The position numbers and the translations under genes were made by a program. Below are positions 8,724 to 17,748 of a stretch of DNA of 64,000 nt, piece by piece. The stretch's first letter is position 1. The number at the start of each line of letters is the position of its first letter. The stretch is from Mycoplana azooxidifex. GTDB taxonomy: Bacteria > Pseudomonadota > Alphaproteobacteria > Rhizobiales > Rhizobiaceae. The notes beneath the pieces are model-generated. The model made no database searches, was not told the DNA's origin, and saw only the letters and a program-made list of their open reading frames with translations. The stretch covers positions 1-64,000 of the forward strand of contig NZ_JACIEE010000006.1 of the NCBI RefSeq assembly GCF_014196765.1, given 5' to 3'.

Positions 8724-8900
8724 CTCAGACCCCGTTGGGCACGGTCATCGTTGCGACCCAGCGATCGGACGCCCCGCCTTCCGTGCAAATCAAGATATCC
8801 GGTTAGGCGGGAATATGTCCGATTTGATGACACACCGCCCACCGAAACGGTCACTTCGACCATTCAAGGCTTTGCGTCCAATCGTGGCCAAAGGCAAGCG

Positions 8901-9245
8901 CTAATTCTGGATTTCCTTGAGCGTGTCGGCCCCGTGATTCTGGGCCAGCGTGTCCATCTCGGCCATCTGCCGCCGATACTCTGCTTCCGATATCGTGCCT
9001 GCGCGCCGCCGCGCGGCGAGGCCGCTGACCCGAGCGCTGATCTTGGCCGCTTCCTCGTTGCTCATCTGGACGGTCGCGGCCTGGACCCTTGCGGTGATGT
9101 CCGGAAAGGTGGCGGTGCGGTCGGCGCCGGGATTTGCGATCTGCGCATTCGTCGTCGTGGTCGATGTCGAGGTGCATCCGGCGGCAACCGCCAAGGCACT
9201 GCCGATCGCGACAGCCGCACCAAGCCTTCTCAAATCATACGCCAT
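8901..9245 (-). CDS. Small predicted lipoprotein with SHOCT-like C-terminus
   Basis: The chosen start (MAYDLRRLGAAV) gives 114 residues with a short positive N-region, a hydrophobic stretch and a lipobox-like AAGC, so the mature protein would be anchored at Cys24. An upstream in-frame start would add eight residues and weaken the signal peptide. After a Ser/Thr-rich linker comes a helical region ending LAARRRAGTISEAEYRRQM, which looks like the short SHOCT oligomerisation motif. The function is unknown. It lies downstream of no obvious operon partner and is divergent from phaC, with 164 bp between the two starts. Confidence 0.6.
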   Translation of the reverse strand: MAYDLRRLGAAVAIGSALAVAAGCTSTSTTTTNAQIANPGADRTATFPDITARVQAATVQMSNEEAAKISARVSGLAARRRAGTISEAEYRRQMAEMDTLAQNHGADTLKEIQN

Positions 9246-9409
9246 GCCCATCCCGCTCCGCGCAGCCAAAAACCCCAGTCCGACGGCGCGCTGCCGCCCG
9301 GTCCGGACGGCGCCCGCCCAGAGGTGGCGCCGAAGAACTCTATGGCCCTTTTATTCTTTTTCCGGCAGGATGTAAAAACTGAACTAACAAGAAAATCCGG
9401 AGGAAACGG

Positions 9410-11257
9410 GTGAGCCAGGAGAAGGACGGCGACACGCGCGAGGCAGCCGGGTTTGCAGGTTTCGACCCCAAGACGATCGAACCCTATGTCGTCAGGAATC
9501 CCGAGGCACTCGCCGTCAATCTGGCCCGCACGGTCGAGCAGCTCGGCCGGGCCGCATCCGCCTGGCTTGCGCCGCGCGAGCGCGGCGAGAAGGTCGACAC
9601 CGTCGCAGACCCCGTGGTCGACATGGTCAAGACGCTGGCCAGGGTTTCGGAATACTGGATCTCCGATCCGCGGCGGACACTGGAGGCGCAGACCCATCTG
9701 TTCGGCAGCTACTTCGGCATCTGGACGCGAACGCTGCAGAAGCTCGGCGGCGAAGCCGACGCAGCCCCGGACGATGTCCGGTTTGCCACGGACAAGCGAT
9801 TCGCCGACGAGGACTGGGCCCGGAACCCGTTCTTCGACTTCCTGCGACAGGCCTATTTCGTCACCTCCGACTGGGCGGAGAAGATGGTGTCGGAGGCCGA
9901 GGGCCTCGACGAGCATACGCGGCACAAGGCCGCCTTCTACGTCCGCCAGATCACCAGCGCGCTGTCGCCGTCCAACTTCGTCACGACCAATCCCCAGCTC
10001 TACAGGGAGACGGTGGCCAGCAACGGCGAGAATCTCGTGCGCGGCATGCGGATGCTGGCCGAGGACATCATGGCCGGCAAGGGCGACTTGAAGCTCCGGC
10101 AGACCGATACCAGCAAGTTCGCCGTCGGCGAGAACCTCGCGGTGACGCCGGGCAAGGTCGTCGCCCAGAGCGACGTCTGCCAGGTGATCCAGTACGACGC
10201 CACCACCGAGGAGGTGCTGAAGCGACCGCTGCTGATCTGCCCGCCGTGGATCAACAAGTTCTACGTCCTCGACCTCAACCCGCAGAAATCCTTCATCAAA
10301 TGGGCGGTTGACCAGGGCCAGACGGTGTTCGTCATCTCCTGGGTCAACCCGGACGAGCGGCATGCCCGCAAGGATTGGGAAGCCTATGCGCGCGAGGGGA
10401 TCGACTTCGCGCTGACGACGATCAAGCAGGCCTGCGGCGAGGACGAGGTCAACGCGGTCGGCTACTGCGTCGGCGGCACCCTGCTTGCGGCCACGCTTGC
10501 CCTGCATGCCCAGGAAGGCGACAAGCGCATCCGCTCGGCGACGCTTTTTACCACCCAGGTCGACTTCACCCATGCCGGCGACCTGAAGATATTCGCCGAC
10601 GAAGACCAGATCGCAGCGCTCGAACAGGGCATGGCGGCGGTCGGCTATCTCGAGGGCTCGAAGATGGCGAACGCCTTCAACATGCTGCGCTCCTCGGAGC
10701 TGATCTGGCCCTATTTCGTCAACAACTACCTGAAGGGCCAGGAGCCCCTGCCCTTCGACCTGCTCTACTGGAACTCCGATTCGACGCGCATGCCGGCGGC
10801 GAACCATTCCTACTACCTGCGCAACTGCTACCTGACCAACAGCCTCAGCCGGGGCGAGATGACGCTGGCCGGGAAGAAGCTGTCGCTGAAGGACGTGAAG
10901 ATCCCGATCTACAACCTCGCGACCAGGGAAGACCATATCGCGCCCGCCCGTTCCGTCTTCGTCGGCAGCAGCATCTTCGGCGGCAAGGTCACCTTTGTGC
11001 TGTCCGGTTCGGGCCACATCGCCGGCGTCGTGAACCCGCCCGACCGGAACAAGTACCAGTTCTGGACGGGCGGACCGCCCAAGGGCGAATACGACGACTG
11101 GGTGAAGACGTCGAAGGAGACCGCCGGGTCGTGGTGGCCGCACTGGCACGCCTGGATCGAGAAGCTGGACGGCCGCAAGGTGCCGGCGCGCAAGTCCGGC
11201 GGTCCGCTCAACTCGATCGAGGAAGCCCCGGGCTCCTATGTTCGGGTCCGGGCCTGA
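9410..11257 (+). CDS. phaC: Class I poly(3-hydroxyalkanoate) synthase
   Basis: PhaC polymerises (R)-3-hydroxyacyl-CoA into polyhydroxyalkanoate granules. The 615 residues comprise an N-terminal domain of about 200 residues and an α/β-hydrolase domain with the lipase-like box GYCVGG. Its nucleophile is C353, with the catalytic partners D508 (TREDHIAP) and H536 (GSGHIAG). The W/PPW motif (ICPPWINKFY, 276-285) and the carboxyl-terminal WW/HW region (SWWPHWHAWI) are typical of class I synthases. Translation starts at a GTG with a strong GGAGG eight bases upstream. The gene is monocistronic as seen here: no phaA, phaB or phasin gene is adjacent. A palindromic repeat element follows it. Confidence 0.97.
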   Translation: MSQEKDGDTREAAGFAGFDPKTIEPYVVRNPEALAVNLARTVEQLGRAASAWLAPRERGEKVDTVADPVVDMVKTLARVSEYWISDPRRTLEAQTHLFGSYFGIWTRTLQKLGGEADAAPDDVRFATDKRFADEDWARNPFFDFLRQAYFVTSDWAEKMVSEAEGLDEHTRHKAAFYVRQITSALSPSNFVTTNPQLYRETVASNGENLVRGMRMLAEDIMAGKGDLKLRQTDTSKFAVGENLAVTPGKVVAQSDVCQVIQYDATTEEVLKRPLLICPPWINKFYVLDLNPQKSFIKWAVDQGQTVFVISWVNPDERHARKDWEAYAREGIDFALTTIKQACGEDEVNAVGYCVGGTLLAATLALHAQEGDKRIRSATLFTTQVDFTHAGDLKIFADEDQIAALEQGMAAVGYLEGSKMANAFNMLRSSELIWPYFVNNYLKGQEPLPFDLLYWNSDSTRMPAANHSYYLRNCYLTNSLSRGEMTLAGKKLSLKDVKIPIYNLATREDHIAPARSVFVGSSIFGGKVTFVLSGSGHIAGVVNPPDRNKYQFWTGGPPKGEYDDWVKTSKETAGSWWPHWHAWIEKLDGRKVPARKSGGPLNSIEEAPGSYVRVRA

Positions 11258-11626
11258 GGCTCGTTGGCCTGAATTGTCACGGCCCGAGCTGGTGCAGGCC
11301 CATACCTCCCCCTTGAGGGGGAGGTCGCCGCAATGCGACGAGTGGGGTGACACGCCGCGGAGCAGTGACAAACCATTCTCGGCCGGACCCTACGGATCAC
11401 CCCATTCCGGCACTGCGTGCCGACCCTCCCCCTCAAGGGGAGGGTGGCGGTCGCGGCCCGCAACCGCGCCCCAAGCTGTCGACCATTCACCCGGCGTCCA
11501 CGTCCCAACGGACTGACACCTATTCGCTATTCGCTATAGGCTATTCTTTGTTCCCTCCCCGCCCGCCTCTGCTATGCAGGCCCCTCGCCCTCCGACACAC
11601 ATCCGCCCCTTCCTCACGGTCCCGCC
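11258..11626. other. Intergenic region, phaC to sfsA, with palindromic repeat
   Basis: This 369-bp gap contains no supported gene. Most of the left half is the 141-bp palindromic element at 11305-11445, listed separately. The right half is C-rich with the imperfect direct repeat CTATTCGCTATTCGCTATAG near 11521, followed by a pyrimidine-rich leader before the sfsA start. I see no clear terminator or promoter. Confidence 0.6.
11305..11445. repeat. Palindromic intergenic element (REP/RIME-like)
   Basis: The two ends are inverted copies of a GC-rich arm: CTCCCCCTTGAGGGGGAGG at 11306-11324, and its counterpart CCCTCCCCCTCAAGGGGAGG at 11424-11443. Each arm is itself a short hairpin. Inside the arms GTGGGGTGA at 11342-11350 pairs with TCACCCCAT at 11398-11406, so the whole unit can fold into one long cruciform. 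This is the pattern of rhizobial intergenic mosaic or REP elements. Its family resembles the elements at 29173-29744, but the sequence differs. Confidence 0.75.
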
Positions 11627-12346
11627 ATGATCTTCGCTCCGCCCCTCGTCCCGGCCACGCTGGTGCAGCGCTACAAGCGCTTCCTGTTCGATGCGGTCCT
11701 CGGGGACGGCACGGCGATCACCGGGTCCTGCCCGAACACCGGCTCCATGCGTGGGCTGACGGCGCCCGGTTCGCGCATCTGGCTTTCCGAGCACGACGGG
11801 CCCTTGCGCAAGTACCGCCACCGGTTCGAGCTGATCGAGGCCGACGGGACGGTGGTCGGGGTCAACACCGGACTGCCAAACAGACTGGCCGAGGAGGCGA
11901 TCCGCGCCGGCCTCGTCAGCGATCTTGCCAGCTATCCCGTGGTCGAACGGGAACGGAAGTATGGCCGCAATTCGCGCATAGACCTGCTCTTGTCGGGCGA
12001 TGGTCGCGCGCCCACCTATGTCGAGGTCAAGAACGTCCATTTCTCCCGCACGCGCGGCCTTGCCGAATTTCCCGACACGGCGACCGCGCGCGGCGCGAAG
12101 CATCTGGAGGAACTCGGGGACGTCGCCGAGGCGGGCTGCCGCGCGGTGATGCTCTATGTCGTCCAGCGCGGCGACTGCGACCGGTTCCGGATCTGCCGCG
12201 ATCTCGACCCGGTCTATGCAATCGCCTTCGAGCGCGCGCGGTCGCGGGGCGTCGAGGCCTATGCGGTCGGATGCACCGTGTCTGCGCTGGAAATTCGCCC
12301 CGATGCATTGATCGCCATGGACGAAACAGCCATAGCTGCTTTATGA
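11627..12346 (+). CDS. sfsA: DNA/RNA nuclease SfsA
   Basis: SfsA was named sugar fermentation stimulation protein and is now regarded as a DNA-binding nuclease with a PD-(D/E)xK-like fold. The 239 residues start [19 protein letters not shown]. They include GSCPNTGSM (SfsA signature, residues 34-42), an OB-fold N-terminal part, and the nuclease-like core RIDLLL near residue 120 with YVEVKNVHF (E-x-K). Length and motifs are normal. It lies 29 bp upstream of map on the same strand, and the pair may share a transcript. Confidence 0.93.
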   Translation: MIFAPPLVPATLVQRYKRFLFDAVLGDGTAITGSCPNTGSMRGLTAPGSRIWLSEHDGPLRKYRHRFELIEADGTVVGVNTGLPNRLAEEAIRAGLVSDLASYPVVERERKYGRNSRIDLLLSGDGRAPTYVEVKNVHFSRTRGLAEFPDTATARGAKHLEELGDVAEAGCRAVMLYVVQRGDCDRFRICRDLDPVYAIAFERARSRGVEAYAVGCTVSALEIRPDALIAMDETAIAAL

Positions 12347-12375
12347 AAACTTGAAAGACAATCGAAAGTTCGACG

Positions 12376-13203
12376 ATGGTGACCTATATCGAAGCCTTCT
12401 CCGCGCCGATGAAGAATACCGGCGTGATCCGCCTCTACGGCAGCGAGGCATTCGAAGGCATGCGCAAAGCCAGCCAGCTGACGGCGCGTGCGCTCGACGA
12501 AATCTATCCGCTGGTCCAGCCCGGCGTGACGACGGACGAGCTCGACCGCTTCGTGCTCGAGTTCGGCATGGACCACGGCGCCCTGCCGGCGACGCTGAAC
12601 TATCGCGGCTACACGAAGTCGTCCTGCATCTCGCTCAACCACGTCGTCTGCCATGGCATTCCCAACGACAAGCCGCTGCGCGAGGGCGATATCGCCAACA
12701 TCGACATCACCTATATCCTCGACGGATGGCACGGCGATTCCAGCCGCATGTATCCGGTCGGCCAGATCAAGCGTTCGGCCGAACGGCTACTCGAGGTGAC
12801 CTATGAGTGCCTGCTGCGCGGCATCGCCGCCGTCAGGCCGGGCGTGCGCACCGGCGCGATCGGCGAGGCCATCCAGAAATTTGCCGAATCGGAGCGCTGC
12901 TCGGTCGTGCGCGATTTCTGCGGCCACGGCCTGGGCCGCCTCTTCCACGACGCCCCCAACATCCTCCACTACGGAAGTGCCAACGAGGGGCCGGAACTGA
13001 AGGAAGGCATGATCTTCACGATCGAGCCGATGATCAATCTCGGCCGGCCGCATGTGAAGGTGCTCTCCGACGGCTGGACCGCGGTGACCCGCGACCGTTC
13101 GCTGTCGGCGCAGTACGAACATGCCGTGGGCGTCACCGCCGACGGCTGCGAAGTCTTCACGCTTTCGCCTGGCGGCCTCGACCGGCCCGGCCTACCCGGA
13201 TAG
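12376..13203 (+). CDS. map: Type I methionine aminopeptidase
   Basis: This enzyme removes the initiator methionine from new proteins. The 275 residues show the pita-bread fold motifs and metal ligands: [25 protein letters not shown] (the Asp pair), [12 protein letters not shown] (ligand His) and TIEPMINLG (ligand Glu), with a final C-terminal Glu in AQYEHAVGV. The extra N-terminal segment of about 20 residues is common in alphaproteobacterial copies. map is followed after seven bases by radC, so the two are probably cotranscribed. Confidence 0.96.
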   Translation: MVTYIEAFSAPMKNTGVIRLYGSEAFEGMRKASQLTARALDEIYPLVQPGVTTDELDRFVLEFGMDHGALPATLNYRGYTKSSCISLNHVVCHGIPNDKPLREGDIANIDITYILDGWHGDSSRMYPVGQIKRSAERLLEVTYECLLRGIAAVRPGVRTGAIGEAIQKFAESERCSVVRDFCGHGLGRLFHDAPNILHYGSANEGPELKEGMIFTIEPMINLGRPHVKVLSDGWTAVTRDRSLSAQYEHAVGVTADGCEVFTLSPGGLDRPGLPG

Positions 13204-13210
13204 GAATCCA

Positions 13211-14056
13211 ATGGGCAAAGACCCCGCACCGAGTGACGACACGTCCGCTTCCGAGGAAGCGCAATCGGCGGCGGGGTACGGCAGCCTCCTTTTCGGCGAC
13301 GACGAGCGCGGGCATTTCGCCGAACGCTCCGCCCGCCACGGATCGATCCGCGGAACCCGGGCAGCGGCGCCTGCCGACGTCGAAGCCGCCCATTATCACG
13401 GCCACCGCGAGCGGCTGCGCAGCCGGTTCCGCGAGCACGGGGAAGCGGCGCTGGCGGACTACGAGATGCTGGAACTCCTGCTGTTCCGTCTCATTCCCCG
13501 GCGCGACACCAAGCCGATCGCCAAGGCCCTGCTCGACCGGTTCGGCACGCTCTCCGGGGTCCTCGGCGCGCCGCCGGCGCTGCTTCAGGAGGTCAAGGGC
13601 ATCGGCGAGGCCGTAGCGCTCGACCTGAAGCTGATCGCGACCGTGTCCCAGCGCATGCTGAAGAGCGAGCTGCGCAACAAGCAGGTGCTCGGCTCCTGGT
13701 CATCCGTCATCAACTACTGCCATGCCGCGATGGCGCATGAGAGCCGCGAGCAGTTTCGGATCCTGTTCCTGGACAAGCGCAACGTGCTCATCGCCGACGA
13801 GGTGCAGGGACGCGGCACCGTCGACCACACCCCCGTCTATCCGCGGGAGGTGGTCAAGCGGGCGCTGGAGCTTTCGGCGACGGCCATCATTCTCGTGCAC
13901 AACCACCCCTCCGGCGACCCGACCCCCTCGCGCGCGGACATCGAGATGACCAAGACCATCGTCGAGACCGCCCGTCCGCTCGGCATCGTCGTCCACGACC
14001 ACATCATCATCGGCCGCGAAGGCCATGCGAGCCTCAAAGGCTTGCGGCTGATCTGA
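13211..14056 (+). CDS. radC: RadC family JAB-domain protein
   Basis: The ATG at 13211, seven bases after the map stop, gives 281 residues. An in-frame start further upstream would overlap map and is unlikely. Residues 1-60 are a poorly conserved polar extension. A helix-hairpin-helix region follows ([19 protein letters not shown], 124-142), then the MPN/JAB domain with the metal motif [12 protein letters not shown] (H230, H232, D236) and the family signature near residue 200. RadC proteins were once linked to DNA repair, but the biochemical role is unsettled. Product name is firm; function is not. Confidence 0.93.
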   Translation: MGKDPAPSDDTSASEEAQSAAGYGSLLFGDDERGHFAERSARHGSIRGTRAAAPADVEAAHYHGHRERLRSRFREHGEAALADYEMLELLLFRLIPRRDTKPIAKALLDRFGTLSGVLGAPPALLQEVKGIGEAVALDLKLIATVSQRMLKSELRNKQVLGSWSSVINYCHAAMAHESREQFRILFLDKRNVLIADEVQGRGTVDHTPVYPREVVKRALELSATAIILVHNHPSGDPTPSRADIEMTKTIVETARPLGIVVHDHIIIGREGHASLKGLRLI

Positions 14057-14207
14057 CTCCGGATCTCGCGTGATAAACGCAGTGAAATTTTTCTTGCGCC
14101 GCAGCAATTGCGCGAGGGCTTTGTTAAGCGATCACATAGAGGTTATAGGTACGACGGCAGAAAATGCCGCAATGCAAAAGATTCTGTCCAAATTCCGGAA
14201 GCGCTCC

Positions 14208-15668
14208 ATGCAAGAATTTGATCTCGTCGTCGTCGGCAGTGGCCCCGCCGGTCGCAGGGGGGCGATCCAGGCCGCCAAGCTCGGCCACAAGGTACTCGTC
14301 ATCGAGCAGGGAAAACGGGTCGGCGGCGTATCCGTGCACACGGGCACGATCCCGTCCAAGACGCTTCGCGAGACGGCGCTCAACCTGACCGGCTGGCGCG
14401 AGCGCGGCTTCTATGGCCGCGCCTACCGCGTCAAGCAGGAGATCAGCGCGGAGGACCTGCGCCGCCGCCTGCTCATCACGCTCGACCACGAGGTCGAGGT
14501 GCTGGAGCACCAGTTTGCCCGCAACCGGGTCCAGCTTATTCGCGGTAAGGCGAGCTTCCTCACGCCGGGAACGCTGCAGATCGTCAAGGACGACGGCGAG
14601 ATCGTCCACGTCTCGGGCAAGAGCATCATGCTCGCGGTCGGCACCAAGCCCTACCGCCCTGCCAGCATCCCCTTCGACGGCAAGACCATCCTCGACAGCG
14701 ACGAACTGCTGGAGATCGAGGAACTGCCGCGCTCGCTCGCCGTCATCGGCGCCGGCGTCATCGGCATCGAGTATGCGACGATCTTCAGCGCGCTGGACGC
14801 GCAGGTCACCGTGATCGATCCCAAGTCGACGATCCTCGATTTCATCGATCGCGAGATCGTCGAGGACTTCACCTATCAGCTGCGCGACCGCAACATGAAG
14901 CTGCTGCTCGGCACCAAGGCCGACAAGATCGAGAAGCTCGAAACGGGCAAATGCGCGATCACGCTCGATAACCGCCGTACGGTCGTCACCGACATGGTGC
15001 TCTACGCCGCCGGCCGCATGGGCGCCACCGATACGCTGAACCTGGCTGCGGCCGGGCTGGAGGCCGACGACCGCGGGCGCCTGAAGGTCAATCTCGAGAC
15101 GTTCCAGACGGCGGTGCCGCACATCTTCGCCGCCGGCGACGTCGTCGGTTTCCCGAGCCTCGCCTCCACCTCGATGGAACAGGGCCGCGTCGCCGCACGC
15201 GTCGCGGTCGGCGCGATCGCCAAAGAGCCGCAGAAGTATTTCCCCTACGGCATCTATGCAGTGCCGGAAATCTCCACCTGCGGGTTGACCGAGGAAGAGG
15301 TCAAGCAACGCGGCATCCCCTACGAATGCGGCATCGCCCGTTTCCGCGAAACCTCGCGCGGCCACATCATGGGGCTCGATTCTGGCCTGCTGAAGCTCAT
15401 TTTCTCGCTCAAGACCCGACGCCTGCTGGGCGTCCACATCGTCGGCGAAGGCGCGACCGAACTCGTCCACATCGGCCAGGCGGTGCTGAACCTGAAGGGC
15501 ACGGTCGAATATTTCGTCGAGAACACCTTCAACTATCCGACGCTCGCCGAAGCCTACAAGATCGCCGGGCTCGACGCCTGGAACCGCATGGGCGAGATCA
15601 AACAGCCGGAAATGGTGGAGCCGCCGGTCGAGGCACCGGCGGCCAGAAGCGGATCGCAACGCAAGTAG
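14208..15668 (+). CDS. sthA: Soluble Si-specific NAD(P)+ transhydrogenase
   Basis: This FAD flavoprotein transfers hydride between NADPH and NAD+, balancing the cofactor pools. The chosen start (MQEFDLVVVGSGPAG) has GGAAG six bases upstream; in-frame ATGs at 14070 and 14172 would add a non-conserved tail. The 486 residues have an FAD-binding GxGxxG (VVGSGPAG, residues 9-15), a second nucleotide-binding fold (AVIGAGVIGIEYA) and the pyridine-nucleotide-disulphide dimerisation domain. Both positions of the lipoamide-dehydrogenase disulphide are replaced (Ser42 and Thr47 in VSVHTGTIPSK), which separates transhydrogenases from disulphide reductases. It faces the GFA gene tail to tail. Confidence 0.93.
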   Translation: MQEFDLVVVGSGPAGRRGAIQAAKLGHKVLVIEQGKRVGGVSVHTGTIPSKTLRETALNLTGWRERGFYGRAYRVKQEISAEDLRRRLLITLDHEVEVLEHQFARNRVQLIRGKASFLTPGTLQIVKDDGEIVHVSGKSIMLAVGTKPYRPASIPFDGKTILDSDELLEIEELPRSLAVIGAGVIGIEYATIFSALDAQVTVIDPKSTILDFIDREIVEDFTYQLRDRNMKLLLGTKADKIEKLETGKCAITLDNRRTVVTDMVLYAAGRMGATDTLNLAAAGLEADDRGRLKVNLETFQTAVPHIFAAGDVVGFPSLASTSMEQGRVAARVAVGAIAKEPQKYFPYGIYAVPEISTCGLTEEEVKQRGIPYECGIARFRETSRGHIMGLDSGLLKLIFSLKTRRLLGVHIVGEGATELVHIGQAVLNLKGTVEYFVENTFNYPTLAEAYKIAGLDAWNRMGEIKQPEMVEPPVEAPAARSGSQRK

Positions 15669-15695
15669 GCAGCCCGGCTCCCCGGAGGGCTCGGC

Positions 15696-16091
15696 TCAGT
15701 AGCCCTGCGGGAACTGGCGGACACCGTCCTCGATTTCGTAGTAGTCGCCCTTGTCGGCGCAGAAGATGTGGAAGCCGATCTTCAGCCCCGTGGGCCGGTC
15801 GAAGGCACCGGCCATGATGGAGGTGTAGTCGGAGCCGTCGCCCTTCCAGAACAGCGCCGAGCCGCAGGTCCGGCAGAAGCCGCGCCCGGCCATGTCGCTT
15901 GCCCGGAACCAGGTGACGTTGTCGGCGCCCTCGATCTCGAGGCTCTCGTCCCGCACGTTGGTGGCGGCATAGAAATGGCCGGTCTGGCGGCGGCACTGGC
16001 TGCAGTGGCAAGCGATCACCTCGCGCAGCGGCGCGGTCGTGCGGAAGCGGACGCTGCCGCAAAGGCATTGTCCGGTGTGGTTCTCGGCCAT
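15696..16091 (-). CDS. GFA family zinc protein (glutathione-dependent formaldehyde-activating fold)
   Basis: This 131-residue protein carries the CENP-V/GFA zinc ligands: CLCGSVRF near residue 9, CHCSQCRRQTG at 28-38 and FCRTCGSALFW near 73. Family members include glutathione-dependent formaldehyde-activating enzyme, but most are uncharacterised, so only the fold is assigned. It has no signal peptide. It is convergent with sthA and is separated from aroG upstream by a strong terminator, so it should have its own promoter in 16092-16142. Confidence 0.85.
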   Translation of the reverse strand: MAENHTGQCLCGSVRFRTTAPLREVIACHCSQCRRQTGHFYAATNVRDESLEIEGADNVTWFRASDMAGRGFCRTCGSALFWKGDGSDYTSIMAGAFDRPTGLKIGFHIFCADKGDYYEIEDGVRQFPQGY

Positions 16092-16142
16092 GGGCTCCCC
16101 TTATTGCTTTCTTTTTTGGTTCTGTGTGCCTGAGCGGCACAA

Positions 16143-16175
16143 CAAAAAACCGGGCCAGCTTCGGCAGCTGGCCCG
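16143..16175 (-). terminator. Rho-independent terminator after the DAHP synthase gene
   Basis: A perfect 11-bp stem (CCGGGCCAGCT paired with AGCTGGCCCGG) with loop TCGGC is followed on the minus strand by six T residues. It lies 77 bp beyond the stop of the class II DAHP synthase gene. Confidence 0.9.
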
Positions 16176-16252
16176 GCCCTGTCAAATGCAGAAAATTCAT
16201 CAGTCATTTCAACGTCGTTGATGGACGGCGCCAAACCGTGAACGAAAGGCGA

Positions 16253-17626
16253 TCAGCCGTTCACGACCATCCGCTTTTCGTCGCGTCCGCTCTTCAGGCG
16301 CTCGGCCAGGAGGAAGGCGAGCTCCAGCGCCTGGTCGGCGTTGAGGCGCGGATCGCAGTGCGTATGGTAGCGATCCGCCAGGTCGTCGCCCGACAGCGCA
16401 CGAGCGCCGCCGGTGCATTCGGTCACGTCCTTGCCGGTCATCTCGATATGGATGCCGCCCGGATGCGTGCCCTCGGAACGATGGATCTGGAAGAAGCTCT
16501 CGACTTCCGACAGGATCCGCTCGAACGGGCGGGTCTTGTAGTTGTTGAGCGTGATCGTGTTGCCGTGCATCGGATCGCAAGACCAGACGACTTTCTTGCC
16601 CTCGCGCTCGACCGCACGGATGAGGCGCGGCAGGTTTTCGGCCACCTTGTCGTGGCCGAAGCGGCAGATCAGGGTGAGCCGGCCGGCCTCGTTCGCCGGG
16701 TTCAGGGCGTCGATGAGCTCGATAAGGCCGTCAGCCGTCAGCGACGGACCGCACTTCAGCCCGATCGGGTTCTTGATGCCGCGGCAGTACTCGACGTGGG
16801 CGTGGTCCGCCTGGCGCGTACGGTCGCCGATCCAGATCATGTGCCCGGAGGTCGCATACCAGTCGCCGGAGGTCGAATCGACGCGGGTCAGCGCCTGCTC
16901 GTAGCCGAGCAGCAGCGCCTCGTGGCTGGTGAAGAAATCGGTCTCGCGCAGGCTCGGGTGGTTCTCGGCGGTAATGCCGATCGCCTTCATGAAGTCCATC
17001 GTCTCGGAGATCCGGTGCGCCAGCTTGCGATAGCGCTCGGCCTGCGGGCTGTCCTTGACGAAGCCGAGCATCCACTGGTGCACGTTGTCGAGGTTGGCGT
17101 AGCCGCCCATGGCGAAGGCGCGCAGCAGGTTCAGGGTCGCTGCCGACTGCCGGTAAGCCATGATCTGGCGCTCCGGATTCGGAATCCGGGCCTCATCGGT
17201 GAACTCGATGCCGTTGACGATGTCGCCGCGGTAGGACGGCAACGATATCTCGCCCTGCTTTTCGAAATTGGACGAGCGCGGCTTGGCGAACTGGCCGGCG
17301 ATGCGGCCGACCTTGACCACCGGCTGCTGCGCGCCGAAGGTCAGCACCACCGCCATCTGCAGGAAAGCGCGGAAGAAGTCGCGGATCGTGTCGGCGCCGT
17401 GCTCGGCGAAGCTCTCGGCACAATCGCCGCCCTGCAGCAGGAAGCCCTTGCCTTCGGCCACGTTCGCAAGCGCACTCTTCAGGCGCCGGGCCTCGCCGGC
17501 GAAGACGAGCGGCGGATACGAAGCGAGCTGCTCCTCGGTTGCGGCGAGCGCCGCAGCGTCCGGGTAGTCCGGCACCTGCTGGATAGGCATCTGCCGCCAG
17601 CTGCTCGGGGTCCAATTCTGTGCCAT
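16253..17626 (-). CDS. aroG: Class II 3-deoxy-7-phosphoheptulonate synthase
   Basis: The enzyme condenses phosphoenolpyruvate and erythrose 4-phosphate, the first step of the shikimate pathway. The 457 residues are of the plant-like class II type: [19 protein letters not shown] at the start, [11 protein letters not shown], the metal and substrate regions [14 protein letters not shown] and [10 protein letters not shown], and the C-terminal [10 protein letters not shown] with [18 protein letters not shown]. The upstream in-frame ATG at 17671 adds 15 non-conserved residues, so the start MAQNW is preferred. The symbol follows rhizobial usage; other genomes call it aroF. It shares strand and neighbourhood with gor, DUF2059 and rpiA. 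Confidence 0.95.
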   Translation of the reverse strand: MAQNWTPSSWRQMPIQQVPDYPDAAALAATEEQLASYPPLVFAGEARRLKSALANVAEGKGFLLQGGDCAESFAEHGADTIRDFFRAFLQMAVVLTFGAQQPVVKVGRIAGQFAKPRSSNFEKQGEISLPSYRGDIVNGIEFTDEARIPNPERQIMAYRQSAATLNLLRAFAMGGYANLDNVHQWMLGFVKDSPQAERYRKLAHRISETMDFMKAIGITAENHPSLRETDFFTSHEALLLGYEQALTRVDSTSGDWYATSGHMIWIGDRTRQADHAHVEYCRGIKNPIGLKCGPSLTADGLIELIDALNPANEAGRLTLICRFGHDKVAENLPRLIRAVEREGKKVVWSCDPMHGNTITLNNYKTRPFERILSEVESFFQIHRSEGTHPGGIHIEMTGKDVTECTGGARALSGDDLADRYHTHCDPRLNADQALELAFLLAERLKSGRDEKRMVVNG

Positions 17627-17707
17627 CTCGTTCACCTGTTTCGGGGCGTGCGCGACAGCGCGTCCGCACACCCGCCTTCATTAGGATGCGGGCTTATAAA
17701 CCGGAAA

Positions 17708-17728
17708 GCCCCGCTTGCCTAGCGGGGG
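17708..17728 (-). terminator. Probable terminator after gor
   Basis: A 7-bp GC stem (CCCCGCT/AGCGGGG) with a 5-base loop lies 20 bp beyond the gor stop on the minus strand. It is followed only by CTTTCC rather than a clear T-run. Moderate support. Confidence 0.5.
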
Positions 17729-17748
17729 CATGGCGGGGGCTGGCCGGT

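Noticed and set aside
5442-9413. 1323-codon open frame on the plus strand
   Set aside because: It is antisense to recJ, hom, the aminotransferase and the lipoprotein gene. Its translation is rich in Arg, Asp, Val and His and lacks any motif, as expected from the mirror frame of GC-rich codons.
9230-11371. 713-codon open frame on the minus strand
   Set aside because: It is antisense to phaC and has no motif; phaC is fully supported.
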